From: Piscinibacter gummiphilus
GTDB lineage: Bacteria > Pseudomonadota > Gammaproteobacteria > Burkholderiales > Burkholderiaceae_C
DNA length: 64,000 nt
Reading direction: 5' to 3'
Assembly (NCBI RefSeq): GCF_002116905.1
Contig: NZ_CP015118.1
Coordinates: 1,736,001 to 1,800,000, forward strand
This document shows, one piece after another, positions 1 to 7,981 of this stretch (within the stretch, counting starts at the first letter, position 1; each line of letters starts with the position of its first letter). A program made the position numbers and the translations under genes. The notes below the pieces were generated by a model, which had not been told where the DNA came from, ran no database searches, and was given only the letters and a program-made list of their open reading frames with translations.

Positions 1-858
1 TTCAAGCAGATCATCGGCGACGCGAAGGTCAAGGCCGACGCCCACGTGGCGACGTTGCGCCAGCAGCACCTCGACGCGGGCGGCGATCCGAAAGCGTTCA
101 AGCCGGGCCCGGCCTACGCCGAGTTCTACCGCAGCACCGCCTCCAGCACCGAGCAGGTGGCGCGCAGCTACGGCGCCACCTACGGCGAAGCCCGCCCGCC
201 GCTCAAACCCCTCGACCCGGCCTCGCTGCCGAGCCTGAAGCAGGGCGGCGCGTTCGGTGCCGTGGCGGCCGGTGGCCTGACGTTCGTGCGGGTCGCGTCC
301 GACGGGAAGCTGACGCTGGGCGACGCGGGCGAGGTCGCGAAACACACGGCGCTTGGCGGCGCCACGGGCGTGGTGGCGGCGGCGGGCGAAAAGGCCGTGA
401 CCCCGGTGATCGACCGTGCCATCGGCGCCACGGTGCAGCGCACCGCCACGTCGGTGGCGGGCCGCGTCGCGAGCCAGTCGTCGGCCGAGGCGACGGCCGC
501 CTTCGGCGCGGGCGCCCGCACGCTGGTGTCGCGGGCGGGTGGCGCCACCGTCGTGGGCGCGGTGATCGCCACCGGCATCTCCGCGTACGAGAACCGCGAT
601 GGCCTTGCCAAGGGCGACTCGAAGGCCATCGGCAACGTGACGGCGGACGCCACCGTCGCCGTGGGATCGATCGCCGCCGCCACGGCCGCGGGTGCCGCCA
701 TCGGCAGTGTCGTGCCGGTCGCCGGCACGGCCGTCGGCGCGGTGGTGGGCCTCGCGGTGGGTGTGGGCGTGGCCTACGGCGCGCAGATCTCGGGCGCGCG
801 GGACGCCGTCGCCAACACGGTGTCCGGCTGGGTCGACGGGGTCAAGGGCTGGTTCTGA
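1..858 (+). CDS. Glycine-zipper membrane-inserting protein, C-terminal part (5' end outside window)
   Basis: The reading frame is open from base 1, so only the C-terminal 285 residues are seen; a GTG at 46 is unlikely to be the real start. The first 70 residues are polar. The rest alternates Ala/Gly-rich hydrophobic stretches with GxxxG-like spacing, ending in a long helical-hairpin-like segment (GAAIGSVVPVAGTAVGAVVG) and a short amphipathic tail GWVDGVKGWF. This composition resembles the membrane-inserting region of secreted or contact-dependent toxins and other glycine-zipper proteins, but no enzymatic motif is visible. The small cytosolic gene 34 bases downstream could be a partner. Function is not recognised; a toxin role is inference only. 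Confidence 0.6.
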   Translation, partial: FKQIIGDAKVKADAHVATLRQQHLDAGGDPKAFKPGPAYAEFYRSTASSTEQVARSYGATYGEARPPLKPLDPASLPSLKQGGAFGAVAAGGLTFVRVASDGKLTLGDAGEVAKHTALGGATGVVAAAGEKAVTPVIDRAIGATVQRTATSVAGRVASQSSAEATAAFGAGARTLVSRAGGATVVGAVIATGISAYENRDGLAKGDSKAIGNVTADATVAVGSIAAATAAGAAIGSVVPVAGTAVGAVVGLAVGVGVAYGAQISGARDAVANTVSGWVDGVKGWF

Positions 859-892
859 CGCGGCGGGTGTGCGCCTGCGCGATGATCGGGGC

Positions 893-1567
893 ATGAGCCT
901 CTTCTCCTTCAGCCGCAAGGCGCCTGCCCGCATCGAACCCGACGGCCTCTCGGGTCCCGATGCCCGCGAGGCCTGGCATCTGCACGGCCTGGGCCCGGGC
1001 CCGGCGGACCGCCACGCTCGTTTCGCCCGGCTCGCCGAGGTGCTGGCGCGGCTGACCGTCGACGACTTCGTGGTGCTCGGGCTGCTGAAACGCCCCAGGG
1101 ACCGGTTCCACACCGGCAGCTACGGCGCCGAGGATGACGGCTCCGGTGCGGGCACGCTGTGTTTCACCGTCAGCCCCGAGGGGCGGCGCCAGGCCCTGGA
1201 ATGGAGGCCCGACGGCGGGGACGGCAGCGACCTGTGGGTGGACGGCCGGCCGGTCGACGGCCCTCGCGATGCCACGGGGCTGCTGCCCCTGGATGGTCCG
1301 GGCGCCTGGTGCGGCGAGCGCATCCACCTCACCCCCTTCGTGCCGGACGAGCATCCGCTGCAGGACTGGACCGAGCCCTTCTCGCGCGGCGTGCAGCGCG
1401 GCGCGCTGCTGGTGGATGCCGTCACCGGCCGCCAGTGGACCGAACTGCCCGGCGCGGACGAGCTGTGGTCCTTCCCGATCGGCCGCGAGGTCGGCAGTGA
1501 ACTGCTGTTGTTCGCCGACCCCGAGGCCCGCGACGCGGGCCGCGTCAGCCGTCGAGTGCCGCTCTGA
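893..1567 (+). CDS. Hypothetical cytosolic protein next to glycine-zipper gene
   Basis: 224 residues from the ATG at 893. No signal peptide or membrane segment. The sequence is acidic and rich in Trp, Gly and Asp (DLWVDGRPVDGP, LQDWTEPFSRG), consistent with a compact soluble beta-rich fold, but I do not recognise the family. It follows the truncated glycine-zipper gene on the same strand by 34 bases, which is the arrangement of an immunity or adaptor gene beside an effector. It is convergent with panC, whose stop lies 6 bases away. The pairing is positional evidence only. Confidence 0.6.
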   Translation: MSLFSFSRKAPARIEPDGLSGPDAREAWHLHGLGPGPADRHARFARLAEVLARLTVDDFVVLGLLKRPRDRFHTGSYGAEDDGSGAGTLCFTVSPEGRRQALEWRPDGGDGSDLWVDGRPVDGPRDATGLLPLDGPGAWCGERIHLTPFVPDEHPLQDWTEPFSRGVQRGALLVDAVTGRQWTELPGADELWSFPIGREVGSELLLFADPEARDAGRVSRRVPL

Positions 1568-1573
1568 CTTGCC

Positions 1574-2407
1574 TCAGAACTCGAGGTTGTCGATCAGCCG
1601 GGTGGTGCCCAGGCGTGCTGCGCCCAGCACCACCAGCGGCCCGGCGAGGTCGCCGGCGTCCGGCGGCAGCAGGTCGTCGCGGCGGCGCACCGTGAGGTAG
1701 TCGGGCGCCCAGCCCTGGGCCATGAGCGTTGCGGCGCCTTCGGCTTCCGCCACGTGCAGCGACGACGGGTCGAGGCGCACGCGATTCGCGATCTGGCGCA
1801 GGGCCTGCGACAGGGCCACGGCCTGCTGGCGCTGCTCGGGGCTCAGGTAGCCGTTGCGGGACGACAGCGCGAGGCCGTCGTCGGCGCGCGACGTGTCGAT
1901 GCCTTCCACCGTGATGGGCAGCGCGAACTGCCGCGCCATCTGCCGGATCACGGCGAGCTGCTGGTAGTCCTTCTTGCCGAACACGGCCACGCGCGGCTGC
2001 ACGCACTGGAACAGCTTCATCACGACCGTGCACACGCCGGTGAAGAACCCGGGGCGGAAGTGGCCCTCGAGGATGTCGGCGATCGCGGGGTCGGGGTGGA
2101 CCTTGAAGGTCTGCGGCTGCGGGTACAGCTCGGATTCCTGCGGCGCGAACACGAAGCTCGCGCCGGCGCCGCGCAGCAGGTCGGCGTCGCGCTCCAGCGT
2201 GCGCGGGTAGGTGTCGAAGTCCTCGTGGGGCGCGAACTGCAGGCGGTTCACGAAGATGCTGACGACGACCGGCAGGCCGTGCGTGCGGGCCTGGCGCACG
2301 AGGGCGAGGTGGCCTTCGTGCAGGTTGCCCATCGTCGGCACGAACGCGCAGGCGCCGGGGCCCGGCAGGGCCGCGCGCAGCGCGTCGATGGTGTGGAGGA
2401 TCTGCAT
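1574..2407 (-). CDS. panC: Pantothenate synthetase (pantoate--beta-alanine ligase)
   Basis: Joins pantoate and beta-alanine with ATP to give pantothenate, the vitamin B5 precursor of CoA, in the cytosol. 277 residues, normal length. The nucleotidyl-transferase signature PTMGNLHEGH (about residues 25-33) carries the HxGH motif. SIFVNRLQF, VFGKKDYQQL and DGLALSSRN are the other family blocks. ATG at 2407 is chosen because it begins just before the conserved N-terminus; the open frame extends upstream only over panB. It lies 11 bases after panB on the same strand and belongs to a bioB-panB-panC unit. panD is not in the window. Confidence 0.96.
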   Translation of the reverse strand: MQILHTIDALRAALPGPGACAFVPTMGNLHEGHLALVRQARTHGLPVVVSIFVNRLQFAPHEDFDTYPRTLERDADLLRGAGASFVFAPQESELYPQPQTFKVHPDPAIADILEGHFRPGFFTGVCTVVMKLFQCVQPRVAVFGKKDYQQLAVIRQMARQFALPITVEGIDTSRADDGLALSSRNGYLSPEQRQQAVALSQALRQIANRVRLDPSSLHVAEAEGAATLMAQGWAPDYLTVRRRDDLLPPDAGDLAGPLVVLGAARLGTTRLIDNLEF

Positions 2408-2418
2408 GCGCGGGGAGG

Positions 2419-3243
2419 TCAGTACGCGTGGAGCGTGTTGTCGGGGAAGCGGCGGGCCTTCACGTCGGCCACGTAGGTGGACACGGCCTCGGAGATGGAC
2501 GACGACCCTTCCATGAAGTTGCGCACGAAGCGCGGCAGCTTGCCCTGGGTCACGCCCAGCATGTCGTGCAGCACGAGCACCTGGCCCGAGCACTCGACGC
2601 CACCGCCGATGCCGATGGTGGCCATGGACACGTTTTTCGTGACTTCGCGCGCGGCGGCCGCGGTGACGAGCTCGAGCACGCACATGGCCGCGCCCGCGTC
2701 CGACAGTTCCTTCGCGTGGCGCACGAGCGTGGCCACGGCGTCGTCGCCCTTGCCCTGGATGCGGTAGCCGCCCAGCGCGTGCACGGTCTGCGGCGTGAGG
2801 CCCAGGTGGGCGCACACGGGCACGCCGCGGTCGACGAGGAAGCGCACGGTGTCGGCCGTCCAGCCGCCGCCTTCGAGCTTGACCATGTGCGCACCGGCCT
2901 GCATCAGCGCGGTGGCGCTGCGCATGGCCTGGCTGGGCGACTCCTGGTACGAGCCGAACGGCAGGTCGCCGATGACCCACGCCGTGCGGTTGGCGCCGGC
3001 GACGATGCGCGTGTGGTACGCCATCTCGTCCAGCGTGACGGGCAGCGTGGTGGTCTGGCCCTGCACCACCATGCCCAGCGAATCACCGATCAGGATGCAG
3101 TCGACGCCCGCGTGGTCGAGCACGCGCGCGAAGCTCGCGTCGTAGCAGGTGAGCATCGCGATGGGTTCGCCGGCCGCCTGCATCTCGCGCAGGCGGTGCA
3201 GTGTGACGGGCTTGCGCGACGGGGCCGTGGTGGTGCCGCTCAT
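2419..3243 (-). CDS. panB: 3-methyl-2-oxobutanoate hydroxymethyltransferase
   Basis: First committed step of pantothenate synthesis: transfers a hydroxymethyl group from 5,10-methylene-THF to ketoisovalerate, giving ketopantoate. 274 residues. The family blocks are clear: MLTCYDASFARVLDHAGVD, the metal-binding IGDSLGMVVQG, and KLEGGGW. The ATG at 3243 overlaps the bioB stop codon in an ATGA, so translation is probably coupled to bioB; a longer reading of the frame upstream would run into bioB and is not credible. panC follows after 11 bases. Confidence 0.97.
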   Translation of the reverse strand: MSGTTTAPSRKPVTLHRLREMQAAGEPIAMLTCYDASFARVLDHAGVDCILIGDSLGMVVQGQTTTLPVTLDEMAYHTRIVAGANRTAWVIGDLPFGSYQESPSQAMRSATALMQAGAHMVKLEGGGWTADTVRFLVDRGVPVCAHLGLTPQTVHALGGYRIQGKGDDAVATLVRHAKELSDAGAAMCVLELVTAAAAREVTKNVSMATIGIGGGVECSGQVLVLHDMLGVTQGKLPRFVRNFMEGSSSISEAVSTYVADVKARRFPDNTLHAY

Positions 3244-4235
3244 GACGTGGTCATCCCGAGTTTGTCGAGCAGGTTGCGGTCGGCGGTGAAGGCCGGGTTG
3301 CCGGTGGTCAGCAGCTTGTCGCCGTAGAAGATGGAGTTGGCGCCGGCCATGAAACACATGGCCTGGATGGCTTCGCCCAGTTCCTGGCGGCCGGCCGACA
3401 GGCGCACGCGCGACTTCGGCATCGTGATGCGGGCCACGGCGATGGTGCGCACGAATTCCAGCGGGTCGAGCTTGACCGTGCCGTGCAGCGGCGTGCCTTC
3501 GACCTGCACGAGGTTGTTGATGGGCACCGACTCGGGGTACGGGTCGAGGTTGGCCAGCGCGGCGATCAGGCCGGCGCGCTGCGTGCGCGTCTCGCCGAGG
3601 CCCACGATGCCGCCGCTGCAGACCTTCACGCCGGCGGTGCGCACCTTGTTGAGCGTGTCGAGGCGGTCCTCGAACTGGCGCGTGCCGATGATGTCGGTGT
3701 ACTTGTCCGGCGCGGTGTCGATGTTGTGGTTGTAGTAGTCGAGGCCGGCGTCGCGCAGCTGCTCGGCATGGCCCTCGTCGAGCATGCCCAGCGTGGCGCA
3801 GGTCTCGAGGCCGAGGTTCTTCACGGCGGAGATCAGTTCGGCGACCTTCTCGACGTCGCGGTCCTTCGGGCTGCGCCAGGCGGCCCCCATGCAGAAGCGC
3901 GTGGCGCCGGCGGCCTGGGCGGCGCGGGCCGCGTCGAGCACGGCCTCGGCGCCCATCAGCTTGCTGGCCTCGACGCCGGTGTCGTAGCGGGCGGCCTGCG
4001 GGCAGTACGAGCAGTCTTCCGGGCAGCCGCCGGTCTTGATCGACAGCAGCGTGGACAGCTGCACGTTGGTGGGGTCGAAGTTCTCGCGGTGCACCGTCTG
4101 GGCGCGGAACATCAGTTCGGGGAACGGCAGGTCGAACAGGGCCTCGATGGCTTCGACCGACCAGCGTTCGGCGGCTTGCGTTGCTGCGGGTTGCGCGGCG
4201 GCGCGGGGGTGGATGCGAACGGCGGTTTCTTGCAT
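3240..4235 (-). CDS. bioB: Biotin synthase
   Basis: Radical SAM enzyme inserting sulfur into dethiobiotin. 331 residues. The radical-SAM [4Fe-4S] motif CPEDCSYC gives C71, C75 and C78; C115, C146 and C206 fit the ligands of the sacrificial [2Fe-2S] cluster, and YYNHNIDTAP is the substrate-region signature. Start ATG 4235 gives a variable N-terminal tail of about 20 residues before the conserved core. It overlaps panB by 4 bases. No other biotin gene is in the window, so here biotin synthase is transcribed with the pantothenate genes rather than with bioA/F/D. No clear BirA operator was seen upstream. Confidence 0.97.
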   Translation of the reverse strand: MQETAVRIHPRAAAQPAATQAAERWSVEAIEALFDLPFPELMFRAQTVHRENFDPTNVQLSTLLSIKTGGCPEDCSYCPQAARYDTGVEASKLMGAEAVLDAARAAQAAGATRFCMGAAWRSPKDRDVEKVAELISAVKNLGLETCATLGMLDEGHAEQLRDAGLDYYNHNIDTAPDKYTDIIGTRQFEDRLDTLNKVRTAGVKVCSGGIVGLGETRTQRAGLIAALANLDPYPESVPINNLVQVEGTPLHGTVKLDPLEFVRTIAVARITMPKSRVRLSAGRQELGEAIQAMCFMAGANSIFYGDKLLTTGNPAFTADRNLLDKLGMTTS

Positions 4236-4302
4236 GTCTCGAACCTCTGGACGGTGTGACCGCGCAGTCTAACGAAGCCCTGGCGGTGCGGGGATGATCG
4301 TC

Positions 4303-5145
4303 TTAGGCGGGCTGGTAGGCCAGCCGCACGTAGATGGGAGCGAATGCCTCGGCCTGTGTCACTTCGAGCAGGTGCTCGCGTGAAAGTTCGAGCATCGCGA
4401 TGAAGGTGACCACGAGCACCTGCGGGCCGCGGGTGACGTCGAACAGGTCCTCGAAGGTGGCGAAGCGGCGGCCCTGAAGGCGCTTGAGCACGATGGTCAT
4501 GTGCTCGCGCACGCTCAGCTCCTCGCGGCTGATGGTGTGGTGCTGGTTGAGCTTCGCGCGCTTGAGGATGTCGAGCCAGGCGGCGCGCAGCTCGTCGGCG
4601 TCGACGTCGGGGAAGCGGGTGACGAGCGACTGCTCGACGTGGATCTGCGCCCGCAGGAAGTCGCGCCCGACCACGGGCAGCGCGTCGATGCGCGCGGCCG
4701 CGAGCTTCATCTGCTCGTACTCGAGCAGGCGGCGCACGAGTTCGGCCCGGGGGTCTTCGGCTTCCTCGCCCTCGGCCGCCTTCTTCGGCGGCAGCAGCAT
4801 GCGCGACTTGATCTCGATCAGCATCGCCGCCATCAGCAGGTACTCGCTCGCCAGTTCCAGGTTGGTCTTGCGGATCTGGTCGACGTACGCGAGGTACTGC
4901 GCCGTGACGTTGGCGAGGGGGATGTCGAGGATGTTGAAGTTCTGCTTGCGGATCAGGTACAGCAGCAGGTCGAGCGGGCCCTCGAACGCCTCCAGGAACA
5001 CCTCCAGCGCATCCGGCGGGATGTACAGGTCGGTCGGCATCGCGAACAGCGGCTCGCCGTACAGGCGGGCCACGGCGACGTGGTCGACCACGCTGGGCGA
5101 GATCGTGTCGTCGGGCGACCGGGAGAGGTCGGTGTCCATCGTCAC
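4303..5145 (-). CDS. scpA: Segregation and condensation protein A
   Basis: Kleisin subunit of the SMC-ScpAB complex that compacts and helps separate sister chromosomes. 280 residues from ATG 5145, or 278 from the second ATG at 5139. The diagnostic N-terminal stretch FEGPLDLLLYLIRKQNFNILDIPLANVTAQYL is present (about residues 54-86), followed by the Lys/Glu-rich central region and the C-terminal winged helix that contacts SMC. It follows the DUF3460 gene by 25 bases, a common Burkholderiales arrangement. bioB begins 67 bases downstream and may belong to the same transcript. scpB and smc are not in the window. Confidence 0.93.
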   Translation of the reverse strand: MTMDTDLSRSPDDTISPSVVDHVAVARLYGEPLFAMPTDLYIPPDALEVFLEAFEGPLDLLLYLIRKQNFNILDIPLANVTAQYLAYVDQIRKTNLELASEYLLMAAMLIEIKSRMLLPPKKAAEGEEAEDPRAELVRRLLEYEQMKLAAARIDALPVVGRDFLRAQIHVEQSLVTRFPDVDADELRAAWLDILKRAKLNQHHTISREELSVREHMTIVLKRLQGRRFATFEDLFDVTRGPQVLVVTFIAMLELSREHLLEVTQAEAFAPIYVRLAYQPA

Positions 5146-5170
5146 GGGACGGAAGAGCGGTGCAGGACGC

Positions 5171-5371
5171 TCAGCGCTTGGTCTGGTAGACGTACGGCTG
5201 CTGCGGGACGCGCGCGTCGCGGTACTCGGCCTGGGCGTCGGCGTCGATCGGGCGGTCCCACAGGAGGGCGCGGCCCTGGCGCTGCTCGGCCTCGAGCGTG
5301 GGCTTCTTGGCCTTCAGGGTTTCGATGAACGACGTGACGTCGGACTTGTAGGGCTTCCAGAACAACGGCAT
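5171..5371 (-). CDS. DUF3460 family small protein
   Basis: 66 residues from ATG 5371 (MPLFWKPYKSDVTSFIETLK). The sequence matches the small betaproteobacterial family DUF3460: short, charged, with a conserved WDRP segment near residue 48 and a basic C-terminus. No signal peptide or membrane segment. An in-frame ATG 30 bases upstream exists, but the conserved region begins at 5371. It is immediately upstream of scpA on the same strand. Its function is unknown; the repeated linkage to scpA in this order suggests cotranscription rather than a demonstrated role in chromosome segregation. Confidence 0.85.
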   Translation of the reverse strand: MPLFWKPYKSDVTSFIETLKAKKPTLEAEQRQGRALLWDRPIDADAQAEYRDARVPQQPYVYQTKR

Positions 5372-5431
5372 GGTGAGGGCGCCCGGAGGGCACAGAGGCA
5401 ACGGCGGCGATTTTAACCCCCGGAGGCGATC

Positions 5432-6103
5432 TCAGGCTTCGATGCGCCGCGCGTTCTCGGCGAGCTTCAGGAACTGGCTGGGTTCTCCGGTGATCCAGCG
5501 GGCCAGCTCGTCGAGCAGCCCCGTGCCGACGGCGTGGGCCGGGAACTCGGCGGTCACGGTTTCCAGGGCGTCGAGGTTCGCGATGCGGAACGTGACGCGG
5601 GCCTGATCGTGGTCGGGGTGCAGTTTCACCGAGAGCACCACGTCGGCCACGAACCGGAACTGCACGTGGATCAGGCGACCGTTGTCGGGGTCGCGGCGGG
5701 TGTCGATGTCGGCGGTGATGCCGGCCTGGCGCAGCCGGGCTTCCAGGCGCTCGACCTCGGGCGGGAAGTCCTTGGTCATCGTGACCGTCTGGCCCGACGT
5801 CTGCACGCCGTGGAGCACGACGTGGTCGAAGACCTCCTGGTCGCGGTGGCGCTTGCGCCGGGAGTCGACCTTGAAGTCGCCCCGGGTGAGGCCGTCGAGC
5901 GGGGTGCGGTTGTCGAGCGAGAAGCGCACCCGGGGCCGCAACTGCAGCACGTTGAGCTGCGGGGCCAGTTCCATGAAGTAGGCGAGTGTGGTCTTGCAGG
6001 CCGCGTCGGTGAGTGCGGCGTTGCGTGCGAGCGAGGCGGCGTCGACGGTCTGCTGTGTCTTGAGCGCGTCGGCCTGTCGTTTGAGGTCGTCGAGGAATCC
6101 CAC
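5432..6103 (-). CDS. Conserved hypothetical protein (GTG start)
   Basis: 223 residues from GTG 6103, preceded by an AGGGA ribosome site about 9 bases upstream; the frame continues upstream to an ATG at 6160 but that extension is low complexity. The N-terminus GFLDDLKRQADALK is helical, followed by LARNAALTDAACKTTLAYFMELAPQLNVL and a mixed alpha/beta core with alternating charged strands. No membrane segments or known catalytic motif. It resembles uncharacterised proteins of similar length in Burkholderiales. It stands divergent to aqpZ and 60 bases upstream of the DUF3460-scpA unit. Function unknown. Confidence 0.8.
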   Translation of the reverse strand: MGFLDDLKRQADALKTQQTVDAASLARNAALTDAACKTTLAYFMELAPQLNVLQLRPRVRFSLDNRTPLDGLTRGDFKVDSRRKRHRDQEVFDHVVLHGVQTSGQTVTMTKDFPPEVERLEARLRQAGITADIDTRRDPDNGRLIHVQFRFVADVVLSVKLHPDHDQARVTFRIANLDALETVTAEFPAHAVGTGLLDELARWITGEPSQFLKLAENARRIEA

Positions 6104-6255
6104 GGTGGTCCGTCCCTGGAAGAAGCATCTGCGGCTTGTTGTGGAAAAAGCATACCGCATGCGCGCGGCATTGCCCTTTGGTTCATCTTGTCGCGCCCGG
6201 CGCCGGACGGCATGCTCCCGGTCGGGACCAACGGATCAACACGAGGGGGTGACGG

Positions 6256-6939
6256 ATGAAAGCGTACGGCGCGGAATTCCTGGGGACGTTCTGGCTCGTG
6301 CTCGGCGGGTGCGGCAGTGCCGTGCTGGCGGGCCGGTTTCCCGAGTGGGGCATCGGCCTCACCGGCATCTCGCTGGCCTTCGGGCTCACGGTGCTGACGA
6401 TGGCCTATGCCATCGGGCACATCTCGGGCGGGCACATGAACCCGGCGGTGTCCATCGGCCTGTGGGCCGGCGGGCGGTTCCCGGCGTCGAAGCTGCTGCC
6501 CTACATCGTGGCGCAGGTGCTCGGCGCCATCGTGGCGGCCGGCGTGCTGTACGTGATCGCGAGCGGGGCGCCCGGCTACCAGGGCAACCTCGGCGCGAAC
6601 GGCTACGAGGCGGGCTCGCCCGGGAAGTATTCGCTGGTGGCGGCGCTCGTCTGCGAGGTCGTGATGACGGCGTTTTTCCTGATCATCATCCTCGGGGCCA
6701 CCGACGGGCGCGCCCCGGCGGGCTTCGCGCCCATCGCGATCGGCTTCGCGCTCGCGCTGATCCACCTGATCAGCATCCCGGTGACCGGCACGTCGGTGAA
6801 CCCGGCGCGCAGCACGGGGCCGGCGCTGCTCGTCGGCGGGACCGCGCTCGCGCAGCTGTGGCTCTTCTGGGTGGCGCCCATCGTGGGCGCGCTGCTCGGG
6901 GCGGCCGCCTACCGCGGCATCGCCCCCGAGAAGGCCTGA
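6256..6939 (+). CDS. aqpZ: Aquaporin Z
   Basis: Inner-membrane water channel, 227 residues with six membrane helices. Both half-helix signatures are present: NPA at residues 62-64 and NPA followed by Arg at 182-185. The selectivity-filter set F43, H170, T179 and R185 corresponds to the strict water-channel set of E. coli AqpZ rather than a glycerol facilitator. ATG at 6256 is chosen as the helix-1 start. It converges on the next gene with one base between the stop codons. Confidence 0.96.
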   Translation: MKAYGAEFLGTFWLVLGGCGSAVLAGRFPEWGIGLTGISLAFGLTVLTMAYAIGHISGGHMNPAVSIGLWAGGRFPASKLLPYIVAQVLGAIVAAGVLYVIASGAPGYQGNLGANGYEAGSPGKYSLVAALVCEVVMTAFFLIIILGATDGRAPAGFAPIAIGFALALIHLISIPVTGTSVNPARSTGPALLVGGTALAQLWLFWVAPIVGALLGAAAYRGIAPEKA

Positions 6940-6940
6940 C

Positions 6941-7846
6941 TCAGATCGAGTAGCCCAGCAGCATCGCCACGCCCGCTTCCTTGTTCGGGCGGGTGAAGCT
7001 GTCGCGGGTCAGCCGGCTCATCTGGATGGTGAGCCGGTCGGTCGCGAACCACTTGCGGTACAGCGGCTCGATCTCGTTGTTGGCGTAGACGCGCGCCAGC
7101 GTGCGGTCGACCGAGGCGGCGAGGGCCGCGTCACCCTTGCGCATCATGATCGCGTACGGCTCGACCGACAGCGAGACGCTGCTCAGGCCCAGCGAGTCGA
7201 GCGCGTTGTCGAACGAGGCGAGGCCCAGCAGCAGCGAATCGTCCTGCGGGAAGGCGCGGGCCCTGCCGTCCTTCAGCGCCTTGTAGGCCTCGGTGTTGCT
7301 GGCGTAGGTCGTCAGCTGCATCTTCACGTCGTTGGCATTGAGCTGGTTGAACAGCTTCTCCGACGTCGTGCCCTTGCTCAGCGCGACCGGCAGGCCGGCG
7401 AGGTCCTTGACCGACTCGACCTTCACGCCCTTGGGCACCAGCACGCGGATGCCGGCCACGAAGATCGTGTAGCTGAAGGCCACCTTCTCCTGGCGGGCCT
7501 TCGTGTTCGTGGTCGAACCGCATTCGAGGTCGATCTCGCCCGATTCCAACTTCGGGATGCGCTCGGCACCCGACACCACCTTGTAGTTCACCTTCAGGTC
7601 GGGCAGCTTCAGCGACTTCTTCAGGTCGTCCACGGCCGCGAGGCACAGGTCCACCGAGTAGCCGACGGGTTGCTTCTGCTCGTTCAGGTACGAGAACGGG
7701 CGCGAGGCTTCGCGCACGCCGAGCGTGATGCTCTTCGTTTCCTTGATGCGGGCGAGGGTGTCGGCGGGGGCCTGGGCGAAGGCGGGGAGGGACAGTGCGG
7801 CGCACGCGGCGAGCGGCAGCACCCGGGAGGTGAGTCGGGACAGCAT
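6941..7846 (-). CDS. Periplasmic amino-acid ABC transporter binding protein (glutamate/aspartate type), orphan
   Basis: 301 residues with a Sec signal peptide (cleavage near AFA-QAPAD). The family 3 binding-protein fold is clear: TLGVREASRPFSYLNEQKQPVGYSVDLC, the hinge ECGSTTNTKARQEKVAFSYTIFV, and the second lobe with FPQDDSLLLGL. The ECGSTTNT block is typical of GltI/glutamate-aspartate binders. No permease or ATPase gene is beside it; the neighbours are aqpZ (convergent) and a lipoprotein gene upstream on the same strand. It probably feeds an ABC complex encoded elsewhere. Ligand assignment to acidic amino acids is by family resemblance. Confidence 0.88.
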   Translation of the reverse strand: MLSRLTSRVLPLAACAALSLPAFAQAPADTLARIKETKSITLGVREASRPFSYLNEQKQPVGYSVDLCLAAVDDLKKSLKLPDLKVNYKVVSGAERIPKLESGEIDLECGSTTNTKARQEKVAFSYTIFVAGIRVLVPKGVKVESVKDLAGLPVALSKGTTSEKLFNQLNANDVKMQLTTYASNTEAYKALKDGRARAFPQDDSLLLGLASFDNALDSLGLSSVSLSVEPYAIMMRKGDAALAASVDRTLARVYANNEIEPLYRKWFATDRLTIQMSRLTRDSFTRPNKEAGVAMLLGYSI

Positions 7847-7981
7847 GGGATGGGTGGACCAGGGACGAACGAGGGCCCGGAGGCTCGTGGCCCGCGGGAA
7901 AACCCGAATTCTACGGGTTAACCCTTGAATCGGTCCAGTTGGTCCGCCACCCGATCGAGGGGTCGACCGTGACGAAGTCGA

